Shown in pieces: positions 22,092 through 34,581 of a DNA stretch of 64,000 bases. Location: assembly GCA_027575805.1 (NCBI GenBank), contig JANBPU010000046.1, positions 35,054 through 99,053 on the forward strand, written 5' to 3'. How positions within the stretch are numbered: position 1 is the first letter of the stretch; each line of letters starts with the position of its first letter. A model generated the notes under the pieces. That model made no database searches, was not told where the DNA came from, and was given only the letters and a program-made list of their open reading frames with translations. The stretch is from Mycoemilia scoparia (Eukaryota; Kickxellomycota; Kickxellomycetes; Kickxellales; Kickxellaceae). The position numbers were made by a program, and so were the translations under genes.

Positions 22092-25000
22092 TTATGACTG
22101 TTTCTTTTCATTACTACCAAACTGTTGGATACCATCCTCAATTGAGCGAAGACTGCGTGCATCACTTGAGTCACCAGCATCACTATTGCTACCAGATTCG
22201 GTATCTTCTTTGTTATTGTCCTGTATGACCATAATACTGGCACTGCTGCCAATTCCGATAACTCTGTCACCCAAGTCGCCTAGCCCCTTACGGCGGTTAG
22301 ATTGAACGTGAGTATAGCGAACCACATCATTCTCTTCGATTTCTTTGCTGTGATCAAAGTAAGGGAGACGAGTGTTTCTGTTGCGTCCACAGATAACCAG
22401 ATCTGTGTGGTTGAGGGTACGCGACTTTGACAAGAATGACTGGAGAGGAGTCGATGTGACAACAATCTCAAGAGTAAGGTTGGGATACTTGGTTGCGTAT
22501 TTTCCATCCTCAGTAAGCGAAATGCTGTCAACTCCAGTCTGCAAATCACTGTCGCTTCCGTTATTCTTGTTTCCGGTAAGGTGGCGAGTTGTAGATTTGG
22601 CGCGGTGGCGAATGTTTTTTATTACTTTTGAGACTACCAGGCGCGGCGACTTGGTGTTTGTGTCTGGTGCAGTAGGGTTAGGCAAAAGCGAATTATCATG
22701 GGTAGCAGTGGTTGTAGCATTTTTTCCTGATCCACTTGGGGAAGAACCACCACCACCACCAATAACGCCTGGCTTTTCTTGAGCGCCATTGGAACCAGGA
22801 GTTGTAGTGCTTATTTCGTCATTCAGCTGAATCTTTGGAACATTAGCATGTCCTGGCTCCTCATCCTTTTCGTCAATAGAAGCAAGCCCGGTTGCTGGTG
22901 ATTCAATTACAGATGGCAAGGGTTCAGTGATTGCACTTTGGTCAAAGGATCGTGGATCAAGCAAGCTAAATAGTGTCTCCTCGTCCTCATTCTTACTGAC
23001 ATCCTCAGGATCAACTCCATCTCTGGTGGTAACTGGTTCTGGTGCTGGTGTTCGATACCCTTCAGGATCAGCCTTCAGCTTACGGAGTTCAGGTCTTATG
23101 TTTATGTTATCCCAAGGATTCACTTCACCCTTGCTCTTTGTGTGACCAGGGGCAGCAGCGGGAGTTGGTGGAATGACCGGCTTTTCGGGGAAGTCGGATT
23201 CACTGAGCACAACATCTCGACGAGTGGGTTCGCTGACCTTCACATATCTTATGACAGTAACACTGACGCCTGAGTGAGTGCAGAGATCAGTGACAAGTTC
23301 GAGGGCTTTGCGATCATCTGGGCCACCAAAGAATGGGAGAACTATTTGAGGAACACGGCGCCTATCCTGGTAGAATTCCTCGTTGTGTTCGGAGTGGAAT
23401 GATGATATCTGGTTTGTGGGCACTATAGCAAGGTTGTTCTTTTCGTCAGCGAACTCTCTAGTATCTGCAGACCAGTTGGTTGGAACCTTTTGCATGGGCG
23501 TGATTTCATCCTTGCCAGTATCCAGAACCTTGGAATCAGTGTCCTTTGCTACTTCATGGTATTCCACATCCTTTCCATGATTGGTAGAATATTCAAGTTC
23601 GTTGTTTTCATCTCCTAGACCACGGTCAACAAAGACAGCTACCACACCCCTGGCCTTTTCGAATACAGTAGTTACAAGGACTGTTTGCTCAGCAGTTGTA
23701 TAGTGTTGTTGATGGTCATCTTCTTCGCCAGGATTGTAGCGTCCTATCATTGCTTCATACCAAGGCGTTGTTGGTGCGGTGGCAACGCTCTTTCCATTTG
23801 CTGCTACTGGGCCCTTTCCATACGCTTGAAGAATGGTCAAGTGGGCCTTTACAGATTGACCGCTCGAAATGATGCTTTCAGCAAATTGATCAGGCTCGGC
23901 CACGACAAGGGAAGATTTCAGTAAAAGGTGAGCAACACGTGCAAAGGCTCTGAACATTGACAGGATAGGGTCTGTACGAGCAAGGATCTCAGACTCCGCA
24001 TGTCTCATAACCGATGAGTCACGACCAGTAAGTTCGAATAATCTGAGAGCAAAGACTTTGAGTGGTCTGTACATGTGATTACCAGCTCGCATAGACTGCA
24101 TATGAGAGGATGTTATCCTCAGCTTTCGTGTGCTATGCATATCTGGCTGGTGGTGTAAAAGGTTTATAAGAGTTACCATGGCAGGAACGTGACGAATGCG
24201 ATTGAGAACAAGCAGGGTATTCATTGGAAGCCCAGCTTCAGGGCCATGGTGGCGAGTGAATACACTCTTTGATTCATCAAAGGCATCTTCATCATCATCC
24301 AACTTTTGCTGATACTTGGGTGGATAAAGCCATGCGACAACAGGCGTCGTAGCAAACGTTGTGACCAAAGCTTTGACTACCATCATTGTAAAAATCCTTG
24401 TATTAATAACGCCTGCCTCCAAGCCAATGTTCAGGACGATGAGCTCAACGAGACCTTTGCAATTCATCAAAAATCCTATTACAAGGGATTCTCTCCAGGT
24501 GAACTTGTTGAACTTGGCAGCAGCAGCACAACCAACAATCTTTCCAAAGAAGGCAACAAATATAATAAGGATAAGAAGACCCCAAGTAACGCCATCGTTG
24601 AGATCAGATAGATTAGTTTTCAATCCTGAAAGGGCAAAGTACTATAAAAACAAGATAGGATAGGTCGGTTGATATATGGTTAATAATGTCATATTTCGAC
24701 GCACAATACCAAATACGGGAGGTTGCAACAGATTTAGTGTACTTACAATTGGCAAGAAGAATATGACAACAAGATCTTCAATCTTTTCTGTTATTTTAAT
24801 GGCAAACCCGCCATCATGAGGAACGATGATTCCGATAATAAACCCGCCAAAGATCGCATGAATGCCAATGACGTCAGTAAAGAAGGCAGAAATGAAAACC
24901 ATGGTAAATGTCAAGAAAATGACGCGCTGGGGTGGATCACGGCCATCCAAGCATCCCTGGCGACGAAGGAACCATATATAAATTGGCCGAATGGCAAAAA

Positions 25001-25814
25001 TGACAAATAATGTCCAACCCAATCCAGCCAGGAACACCCATAGAGCACTCAGGCCACTGGAATTGTTTGTCAAAGCCACGACCAGGGCAAGGAGACACCA
25101 TGAGACAACATCGTCAACAGCAGCTGCAGATATAGAGATCGACCCCACAGTGGTCTTTAACAACCTAAGTTCCGTAAGGATACGAGCCAAAACAGGGAAT
25201 GCAGTAATAGCCATTGCCACGCCACAGAAGAGCAGGAAGTTGACAAAGCTCCCTTCCTTTTCAATGAGCTTAAATAGCGCATAACTCGTAGCGATACCAA
25301 GTGCGAATGGAAGAATCATGCCAGCTATACTGATAAGCAAACTCTTGTGCATGTTCTTTTTCAGCATCTTGGGGTCCAATTCCAGCCCAACCATGAACAA
25401 GAACAGGATCAGACCAAAGTTCGATACCAGATTCAGTACTGTCAGCGATTCGGTTGGAAATACGTTATCTTTGAAGGCCTTCCAGCGCCCAAGGACTGTT
25501 GGCCCAAGTAAAATACCAGCAATGATTTCCGCAATTACTCGAGGCTGCATGAGCCTGTACAAAAACACATGCAAAAGCCTGCATAGACATATGATGATGA
25601 GGATCTATACAAGGGTTAACGATCTTCCATTCAGTACATGTGCGGGCGACTCTTGGGTACGTTTTTTTGTTAAATGTGTATAGCAAATGTGCGAATATGG
25701 TATGAAGCGTTTCGAATGACTTACCTGGACAAGGAATAGTGGAATTGGATTAGCAGGGTTGTATTTCATTGGGTTTAACCCGGTGATAACACTGGAGCTG
25801 CCAGTGCCAGCCAT
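22092..25814 (-). CDS. KHA1: Kha1-type K+(Na+)/H+ antiporter, CPA2 family
   Basis: Exons are 25725-25814, 24747-25604 and 22092-24641, all phase 0, giving 1165 residues. The membrane half (about residues 27-440) reads as the CPA2 cation/proton exchanger fold: LFLVQILIIICLCRLL, QPRVIAEIIAGILLGPTVLGR, FLFMVGLELDP, AAAVDDVVSWCLLALVVAL and FGGFIIGIIVPH. The AVDD motif contains the ion-binding aspartates. A ~700-residue cytoplasmic region follows, with a loop rich in Pro, Glu and Gly. In yeast, Kha1 works in the Golgi/endosomal system in cation and pH homeostasis. The protein is longer than yeast Kha1 (873 residues), the excess being in the hydrophilic half. ATG 25814 has a TATATAAA (minus strand) 174 bp upstream. 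Exon 1 supplies the residues before the first membrane segment. Confidence 0.93.
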
Positions 25815-28800
25815 ATTTGGTGATTATGCGTGGATGCAAATAATGCTATCGAGTACACGGATATATGAATAAACACGAATGTGTCTGTGGGAAAGAAGGA
25901 CAAAGCGGCGTGCTTCAAACTCTATTGTAAATACCATAGATTTTCAAGTTGGAAAATGCTGAGATTACATGGGAATAAGCTTTATATAGAGCCAAATTAT
26001 GGCGAATCAAAAAAAAGAGAGGGAGAGAGAGATACTGTATAATAACAATTTAGCATGCAAAGAAATGGGTCTCTTACCTGGACTAGTTTATTGGTAAGAT
26101 TAAGCAGAGCTGCGGTGATACTTCGCTATACCCAAGCAAGATAGCAATGGTAGTGGATGGGGTATTGATGATGTGGTGATAGGTTCTCCCGGCTTGGTAG
26201 TTGAAACACCAAGTTTCAAATCAAAAGTAGGTATTCGCAGCGTGAGGCTGATGAGTGAATGAAGCGATCTGCTGTCAGCACAGTCTATGATAATAAAGAA
26301 AGGGCGCCTGTTATAGCTTTTGAATCAGGATTCAGCTGTGCGGCAAATAAACGGCAGCGTGATCAAGAAGTCAAAACAACAAACTTTGGTGGTCTGACAA
26401 AGCAGTAACAGCAAAGTCACTGAAGGCAGTAGCCCAAACTCACCAAAGAAGTACAGACCAGCACAAGTCAAGACAGGGATAAGGGATTGGAATGTGTTCG
26501 TCAACTTACCAAGCACAAGAAAGAAATGTGAAGATGAGGATAATACAAAAAGGTCTAAGCAAAATATGGAAAAGGGGCTGTCAAGGGTAGCAGCCGTGCC
26601 TGGGAATTGATGCTATAAAACGCAAGAGAGATACATGAAGAGTAGGAATGCTATGGGTCCAAACAACTGAGCATTTATACCAATTTCACCCAACGTGGAG
26701 AGGCGGGGCTGATAGGGAATTAAAGAGAGGCAAGATTGGTCTATAAATCGCAGATTTTCCGGTAATCGATAACAACGACAGGGCTCCTGTTGGCTGAAAA
26801 CCAAAAGCCAAAGACCTATGAGAGGATCAACAGAGTCGCTGCTCTTGCTTGGCACAACGTGACCGAACACCTCTGTGGCCAATATCGTCATTGCTTGTCA
26901 ATACTCACAAGCACACACTGGTTTTACATGGACGAACTGTTGAGGATGGCTAACCCACTCGCCCTCCCGTTGCCGAAGCAGCTATTTCACAACTCCATGC
27001 AGGCTTTTGGCTGCACCCATATTGTTTATCCAATCGGCACCACCACATTTGTTGCTATTGTGCACATCAGGGCCCTGTGTTTGGCGTTTCCAGCCTCCTT
27101 CAAGGGTTTGTGCTGGTGGCCTGCTGTTAATACCTGCCGATTCCAAAGCATTCCTGCAGGCCAGCTCTTGTGCCACCTGCCACCTGAATGTTTGTCTTTA
27201 ATGTATCTGCAATCCATACATCCATTCCATGTTTACCATTGTCCGCTCAGTCTCCATCCACAACAATGGCCATTTCCTTTTTCATTTCCTCGCTCTCGCG
27301 CCTAAATACCCATGAGGTCAACTTCCGCACTGTGATTATTTATGCTGCTTGTGTAGCCCTAGGATCTGCAGGGATTCATTGAAGATCAAGAGGCAGTGAC
27401 TCCAATTATATAGAATGTGGGAAATTGGAGTGCTTTGGTATTTTGAGAGGAATTTTCTTCTCTAATGGTAATCCCTGCCTGAGGTGTCCGGATGGTCTTT
27501 TATCTTGTTATTTTGCGTGACTTTTCTCGAATATAAAGTGGCTGGTATTACCCGACCCTGCCATTAATACATCCAATATTTCCGTTATATACATTGGCAA
27601 AAATCTAGCCTGTTTGAGTCAAAATACTATTGTTTTCTTGGCCCGGCCTGGCCTGAAAGCAGGGCTTACTTAACCAATGAGCAATTGCGAAATACCCACG
27701 TTCCATCGCCTGTCCTCCAACGACCGGCCGACCCACCCACCCACCAATTTAGCCCGCTCATGCCCTTCATCGCCCACGCTGCCGCTTTATCTTAGAGACA
27801 CTGCAATAAACCATGAATGAATTTTTGGTCACGTTTATTTGCTCCTCGGCATCACGTGCATTTTGCGTCTAACTTTTGTTTGTGTCATCAAAAGCAGGTC
27901 TGCTGAGAGTTCCTAGCACTGCAGTGCACTTTCGTCACTATACATACGCCTTTTAATAATAGACCAATATTAGCATTAGTCGCTGGGGATTTGCTAACGC
28001 GCTGCCAATATATCAGGTACCTTGATGCCTTCCTAATAGTACCTGCATCATGCACTAGGCAAACAACCAATGTTGATGTCAATACCTTCAAGGGCCTTGG
28101 CACTTGGTCTCCAATCTTTAACTTTACACTTTAAAACCGATATATCCAAGTTTTGACAATGTTCTTTCTAAAAGCCTCCCTCTGTGGTATTATTAAAACA
28201 CAAACAAAAGACTATGTTGTTGTGCAGTGCAAACGCATCCATATATGAGCACATTTGCAAAGAGGGCATTATTACTAGTTTTTTTCAAGATATATTTATT
28301 GGAGCGTTAGGGTAATCATTAATGTAGCTGTGCCTCGAATTTATGCGACGGGAAGTTGTTCGTGGGGGGAGGAGGCTTGCTGGAATTGCTTTGGTATTTG
28401 GGGAGAAAAACAATTGATTTGGATTTCCTACCAAAGAACTTGTAAAAGTGCTATTTAGCCGAATATACCTATATTTGGGAAAACCCCCTTTCAATGACAG
28501 CTATTTGATAGTAATGCGAAAATTAATAAAACTACATGTCTGCAAAAACTCCATATGGTTATGAATCATTTCTTTTACTGTTGCAAACAAACTCGTGCCT
28601 CATTAAGAAACTATAATCCAATGGCGCCTAGCCGAACAAGATATAATTCCACCAAGGTTGGACCTATTTCAAAATAAAGCATATGAAATGCCTTGAGATT
28701 GCGCTCAAATCTGGTGAGGACCAGCTTCTGTCCGCCACACATTTGATACCAAACCAAACCTGACCATATGAGCACCAATTGGTATTCCAACAGTCGTATA

Positions 28801-29367
28801 AAGTCATTGGAAGCATATTACCTCTCAATATATGTGTGTTTTCTCCCCAGATGTTGATACGCTGACATGCAGTTGGCAGAAATGGCAGCATTAATACATC
28901 AACCTGCATAAGTTAACTTTTCCTGGAAAAGACTATTTGGAAGGCATCGTTTGGCCATGTATGCAATGTTCAAAATAGGAGCTATGGGCAACCCCTATCC
29001 AACAAGCTGATGACGATTCCAAATCCCAAAAAAACAAAGCAATGTTTGATTGCAGACTATATAAACTCTTTTTAAACCACCAGATCCAACCAAAACAGTG
29101 CCAATGCTTCCTAGAAAATGCAGGGGACAGGCACGATATAGAAATGCCGCTTAATTATACCAATTTGCTTAACTGGACGAGTGATGTAATATATTCAAAG
29201 TTCAATATTGTAATAAACTATGACACACATAAAATGACTGTACAATGAAGAGTGTTGAAAAATAAAACTAAATAAAAGCTGCTGCAAGCGTCGACTTATT
29301 CGATATGTTGTTGTTGGGCCAATGGAACAATGCATAATGTTTGTTCAGGGCTATGGTCACCCTAGTA
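25815..29367. other. Large gene-poor interval upstream of KHA1
   Basis: A 3.55-kb interval in which I cannot support a gene. The part next to KHA1 carries splice-like signals on the minus strand: donors at 26077 and near 26455 and 26510, and a strong polypyrimidine-CACAG acceptor at 25885. A 5' UTR intron of KHA1 (25885-26077) or a small unrecognised multi-exon gene is therefore possible. The frame at 26790-27305 lacks an ATG start and family features. The rest (27.3-29.3 kb) is AT-rich without recognisable structure. No tRNA or rRNA was seen. Confidence 0.5.
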
Positions 29368-30285
29368 TCACACACTTTCAGCACGTCGGGGATCGGACTC
29401 GCCTCTCTGACGGTTGTCCCTGCCTCCTCTATTTCCAAATAGGTTAATGCCCGTGCCATTGTTGCCAGTGCCACGATCAAGCCGAACAATGGGCTCACGA
29501 TTCAATCTACTGCTTTGAGTGGGCAGGTGAGGTGCAGACTGACTTGCCCTTGCCTCCCTGTTCTCATCGCCATTGCCAACCCCATTGATATTGTCGTTCG
29601 AGATGTTCCTATACGCCGCGACGTAGGGCTCGGGCATTCTCGTGGGGTTCTGTGGTTGTGAGGGCGGTGGTGGTTGTTGTTGTTGCTGTGGGTTGTGGAC
29701 TGGGAGAGTGCTTACATTGTTGTTATGTATTCCAACATCGCGCTTACGGCCTGGTATCCATTGTTTCCATCTGCTGAAAAGCAGCTCAACAAACGCACAC
29801 ACCATAATTAGAAGCCAGAGAGCAAGGCCGATTCCCGCCAAGACAAGGAAAGCCTTGCTCGACTCGCAGACCTTGACCAGATCGTAACCAATCCACTCGA
29901 GTTCGGAACCACTCCGCCAATCCTTCTTGAGTAGGCCGCAGGGGTAGAACATTGGCATCGGGTCCTTGTAAATGAACACGGCTATAACGATCCACAATGC
30001 AGAGAAGATGACACCGAGAGCAAAGTTCAAAACAGGATGGAAAAGGAAGAAGCACGCACGTCCGATACCTGGTATCATCCTGAACAGACCGCCAATTGCT
30101 AGCAAGATACAAACCAAGGCGCTTAGAATTGAGATGGCATATGTGTAGCATGTTGTCCAGTCGAGATGGATTGGACCGCCGATAGCTCTGTTAGTATATA
30201 CATTTTGAATGATGAGTCCAACGAAAGTTCCAATTGAGACCAGAAACTCGAGAACTACCAATCCAAACAAGATTGGAAGACACAT
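29368..30285 (-). CDS. Tetraspan (MARVEL-like) membrane protein
   Basis: Single exon of 305 residues from ATG 30285. Four hydrophobic stretches are visible: residues 1-26 (VVLEFLVSIGTFVGLII), about 43-67 (YAISILSALVCILLAIGGL), about 78-105 (LNFALGVIFSALWIVIAVFIY) and about 143-168 (AFLVLAGIGLALWLLIMVCAFV). A short basic turn follows, and then a ~130-residue hydrophilic tail rich in Pro, Gln, Asn and Arg. A loop between TM3 and TM4 carries two Cys. The topology matches MARVEL/Sur7-like fungal tetraspans of the plasma membrane. No diagnostic motif pins the subfamily, so it is named by topology only. No intron is evident, and the spacer upstream is AT-rich. Confidence 0.8.
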   Translation of the reverse strand: MCLPILFGLVVLEFLVSIGTFVGLIIQNVYTNRAIGGPIHLDWTTCYTYAISILSALVCILLAIGGLFRMIPGIGRACFFLFHPVLNFALGVIFSALWIVIAVFIYKDPMPMFYPCGLLKKDWRSGSELEWIGYDLVKVCESSKAFLVLAGIGLALWLLIMVCAFVELLFSRWKQWIPGRKRDVGIHNNNVSTLPVHNPQQQQQPPPPSQPQNPTRMPEPYVAAYRNISNDNINGVGNGDENREARASQSAPHLPTQSSRLNREPIVRLDRGTGNNGTGINLFGNRGGRDNRQRGESDPRRAESV

Positions 30286-31733
30286 TGTTGTAGCTTTTAT
30301 AATGAGGTGGGATTAGATTCTACAGAAGGTGTATTACAGAATGGTATTAGCACAGGGTTTCTTTTGGGTTTGACTGATCTCTGGAAGATGGGCCAATTAT
30401 GTACCTATTAGTTCGAGTATTTTATGAGGATGTTAAAGATATGGCTATATAAATATGAAAGATATACAAAATTTCTTGTGTTTACAAAGTTAATATACAC
30501 GGCTAGCTAGGATAGTTAAAGGTGATAGAAACCAGGACCACAAAATCCTCCTACTTGTCCTTTTAAACCTTTCTAAAGCAGCAAACTCGTCAGCCTACGT
30601 TCTCCTGTAATCCAGAAATATTTCTCCGCAAGCTGTTGCTGCTGCCTTCTGGTGTGAACTGAACATTAGATTTACTTGCTTTACTAAGCTCATGATCTCT
30701 ATATTGATGTTAAACACCATATCTTTGTCATATTTTCTCCGAATGGGGTTGCCTTTAATTCTTTTCTTCAATAAAGTAATTTCCTGGAGGCAACTGCGAA
30801 TCCTGTGCACGCCAATATTTCTTGCTTGGTACAAGCTTTGATCGTGGGGAATTTGACTACATTTGATAGAGGCCAAATAGTAATTTCTGATCCAGCTCTG
30901 ATTCATATTACAGTAACTATCTAATTTTATCTAGAATTTTACTCAAGACTGCTAGAAGACTTTTCATTATATTCAATTTCCACACTGATCTTTACCTATG
31001 TTTGTCTTTTCTATCTTTACTTACTCCACACCAGCTTGTAATGACCTCTAACATGTCATCTATTCATAATGAACTCCCACTTTTACCCACAAGGCATGTG
31101 TGCATGATTTTTGATATATCATATCATTACTATCAATAGATTTCCCGTGCCCTAACATATTGCATCATACTAAAGAAAAAACCTAGTTACTTCACAAATC
31201 TTTTATTTCTCCTCATCATCGACTATTCTTATTATCTTCATGTTCTTTGTGGTAAAGCACATCGGAGACTATGTGAATTGAAAATTCAGAGTTTCTACAC
31301 TTCTTGGAGTCACTTGAGGAACCAGTAGTTCACTATAACGAGCCACCAATAATCAGATCAGATCAAAACACGAACCGGTCGCGTCTTGTTTAGGTTTTTC
31401 CAAAAAGTAGAACCAGCTCGAGTTCAAAGTGTTATATAGCGACTCGAGTCAATTTAGACTCAAAAAGACAATATACGTAAGTTAAATCTTTGTGTGTACA
31501 CCCAAGTCTTCAACAAAGCTTTAACCCTCTACCAATTTTTTGTACTTTTAATTTTATAGGAAATTTCGACTAAGCCCAATTGAAGCTACTTGCCTCACAT
31601 TATAGGAATTCACAAACACCAATACGCTACTATTACTGCTGCTGCTTTTGCTGTCAGCATTACTTTGAAAAGGCGCATATAATTTCACACGCGTGGTTCC
31701 TATATTTTTCCTAGCAAGAAGCAGCAGCCTGTT
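30286..31733. other. Intergenic, before RAD54
   Basis: A 1.45-kb AT-rich interval. Its only coding candidate is a 103-codon minus-strand frame at 30595-30906, listed separately. The remainder shows no gene or repeat I can support. It must contain the RAD54 promoter and the promoter of the tetraspan gene. Confidence 0.55.
30595..30906 (-). CDS. Possible small basic protein, unrecognised
   Basis: An ATG-initiated frame of 103 codons. The predicted protein is basic with no membrane segment. It has a helix-prone middle (RIRSCLQEITLLKKRIKG) and ends IFLDYRRT. I do not recognise a family. The composition is less biased than that of neighbouring spurious frames, and no longer frame competes on the other strand. 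Even so, length and AT-rich context make chance quite possible. It could also be one exon of a longer gene. Confidence 0.3.
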   Translation of the reverse strand: MNQSWIRNYYLASIKCSQIPHDQSLYQARNIGVHRIRSCLQEITLLKKRIKGNPIRRKYDKDMVFNINIEIMSLVKQVNLMFSSHQKAAATACGEIFLDYRRT

Positions 31734-31848
31734 ATGCTCAAGTCACAAAGACCTACTCAGCAGCAAAGTTTGGGGCTGAAAAAGCCATTCCGCTCACCAC
31801 TTGTTGGGAATATCAGAACAAATGGAACTTCTGCTGCTGCTGTTGGTG

Positions 31849-31881
<33 letters not shown>

Positions 31882-34418
31882 CAACGCGGCCATTAAGGCC
31901 ACCTGGTATGTCACTGAAGCGCCTATTTCCATCCACCAAACACGCCACGCCATTGGTAACACCAAAGAGACGCAAGCTTGGGGGGCAACTGGTTCCTAGT
32001 AATTCTGATACCAGTGAAAATACCACCGATTCGGAAGGAAGTGGAGGATCGAGTATTCCATCAACCCCATTGAAATCACAAAAGGATGGTGGGGAGAGTG
32101 ATGCTCGCAGTACGCATAGTCCATTTATGAGTTCCAGAAGAGTGTTTGCTGCATTCAAATCACCATTGCGCTTAATGCCAAATACTGGGTCGGGTGATGA
32201 TAATGATGCAAATCCTAATGGCTCAGATCAGACAGTACCATGCTTTGGGGGTGTAAAAAGACCCAGTGGCGCTTTGGGATTCCGCAGAGCTATGGCTGCC
32301 AGGAAGGGCCCAAGACATGATCCAAATGCCGAAGATGCTATCGTATTATATCAACCGCCAACACCAGAGGAACTAGCACTAATAAAACCAACTGAGAATT
32401 GCGACAATGGCAAAGTCAAACGTGCACAAAAATCACTGAAAAGCATTCTTGAAAAATCTATGGGAATTGTGGGTGGAAAGAGCGAAGTGGCTGTAGTTCT
32501 TGACCCAATTCTTGGTCGAAAACTCCGTCCTCATCAAGTAGAGGGAGTTAAATTCCTTTTTGATTGCGTGACTGGGCGTAAGATCGAAAATTCATACGGA
32601 TGCATAATGGCTGATGAGATGGGACTTGGAAAAACACTCCAATGTATTGCACTGCTTTGGACACTTTTGAAGCAATCACCAGACCCAGCTAAACCATATA
32701 TTGACAAGTGCATTATTGCGTGCCCAAGCAGTCTTGTAAAAAATTGGGCCAACGAATTGGTTAAGTGGCTGGGATCTGGCAGAATACAACCGCTGGTCAG
32801 TGATGGGCTTGGGTCAAAACTGAAGAGTGAGCTTAGACATTTTGCTACAAGTCGCGGTAGAATGAATACACGGCCGGTGCTTATTATATCCTATGAAACA
32901 TTGCGTTCTAATGTCGACGTCTTTTTAGGAGGACAGATTGGACTATTGCTGTGTGACGAAGGGCATAGGCTAAAGAACTCTGCATCACAGACATTCCAGG
33001 CTTTAGCATCGATCAATGTTCAAAAGCGCGTTATTCTTTCTGGAACGCCCATTCAAAATGACCTGACCGAGTATTTCAGTCTTTTGAATTTTGCCAACCC
33101 TGGATTGTTGGGAACACCAAACGAATTTCGTAGGAAATATGAACATATTATTTTACGCGGACGCGACGCGGATGCTACAGAAAAGGAAAGAGACGCTAGT
33201 GATATGAAGCTTGCAGAGCTAACAGCCATATCAAACAAAGTTATTATACGAAGGACAAATGATCTATTGTCAAAATATCTCCCAATAAAGTACGAACATG
33301 TCGTATTCTGCCCATTGCGTGATTTACAGAGAGAGCTTTATACAAAATACTTGAGCACTAAAGCTGTAAGGCAGGTTTTAGCTAATGAGGGAGGAGGTGG
33401 AGGTGGAGGCGACAGTTCTCTGCAGGCTGTAACACTTTTGAAGAAACTATGCAATCACCCAAATCTGCTACGCCTGCCTAGCGAAATCCAAGGATCGAAA
33501 GATATTGTTCCACCAAACTATTACACTGACATGATAGAAAGCACAGGTGGCTCTGGAGGCGGATTTGCCAGAAGAAAAGCAGCTAGCAGCGCTATGAGTG
33601 GGATGGGAAGGTGTTTTAGTGGGGGAGGAGGTGATTCTGGCGGTTGCAGCAATGCTGTATTTCATCCAAAATGGTCAGGGAAGATGGCACTCCTTGATCG
33701 AATGTTGAGGGCAATTCGTAAAAGTCCCGAGAAGGACAAGATAGTTCTCATTTCAAACTATACACAAACCCTGGACTTATTTGAAAAGTTGTGCCAAGCC
33801 AATGGATATGGCTACCATCGTCTTGATGGTAGTATGCAGATAGCCAAGAGGCAGCGGATGGTAGAGCAATTCAACAATCCTAAAGACAGTTCTTTTGTGT
33901 TTTTGTTGTCGAGTAAAGCTGGTGGATGTGGCATCAACTTAATCGGAGCCAACAGGCTTGTTCTATTTGATCCAGACTGGAATCCCGCTTCTGATCAACA
34001 GGCCTTAGCGCGTGTTTGGAGAGATGGTCAGAAGAAAACATGTTATATATACCGATTTGTTGCGATGGGATCTATTGAAGAAAAAATATTCCAAAGGCAA
34101 TCCCACAAACAGTCCTTATCATCCTGTGTGGTTGATGAAAGGTTGGAAGTCGAGAGACACTTTTCTAGAGAGCAAATGAGGCAACTTTTCGAAGCCAAGA
34201 TTGATGGACAGACACTCTGTGATACCCACGACACATTCAAGTGCAGAAGGTGTGTAAAGGGCAGGCAGTTTACTCCAGCAAAAGAACCCATGGATTACGG
34301 AGACACCAGCTCATGGGACCATTTTTCGAAGGCAGATGCAAACAAGATTTATGACTCTGTCCTAAAGTCCTGTATGGGCAATGATGTGTCTTATGTGTTC
34401 CAATATAAATCTCATTAG
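31734..34418 (+). CDS. RAD54: Rad54 DNA translocase (SNF2 family, homologous recombination)
   Basis: Single exon of 894 residues. The N-terminal ~230 residues are basic and Ser/Pro-rich, including a poly-Thr run (residues 40-49) made by an ACT microsatellite. The KKPFRSP and FKSPLR motifs resemble the Rad51-binding N-terminus of Rad54. The SNF2 motor follows: LRPHQVEGVKFLFD, Walker A DEMGLGKT (about residue 293), motif II DEGH, motif III LSGTPIQND, then the helicase-C motifs KAGGCGINLIGANRLVLFD and ARVWRDGQKK. The NPGLLG and SFVFLLSS segments favour Rad54 over Rdh54 or other SNF2 groups. Rad54 remodels DNA and Rad51 filaments during strand exchange, in the nucleus. Oddities are two Gly-rich insertions in the motor region (NEGGGGGGGDSS and SGGGGDSGG). 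All catalytic motifs remain intact. Confidence 0.95.
31851..31880. repeat. ACT trinucleotide microsatellite in the RAD54 coding region
   Basis: Ten ACT units in frame encode a Thr run in the disordered N-terminus of Rad54. Length variation here would add or remove Thr without a frameshift. Confidence 0.85.
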
Positions 34419-34581
34419 CATAAATAATTGGAGCAGTATGCTCATGTAACTTTTTACTTTAGATCGAACATTAGCCAATATTTTTACTTTACCTCAATTT
34501 TATGTAGAATAGAATCTTTGCATTATGTTGTTACTATTAGCTTGTTTTATAAAATAAAAAGGCAGCTTGAATATAATAAAG

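Noticed and set aside
26790..27305. 171-codon plus-strand frame
   Set aside because: Begins at TTG, has no domain or signal, and overlaps other frames on both strands; best explained by composition.
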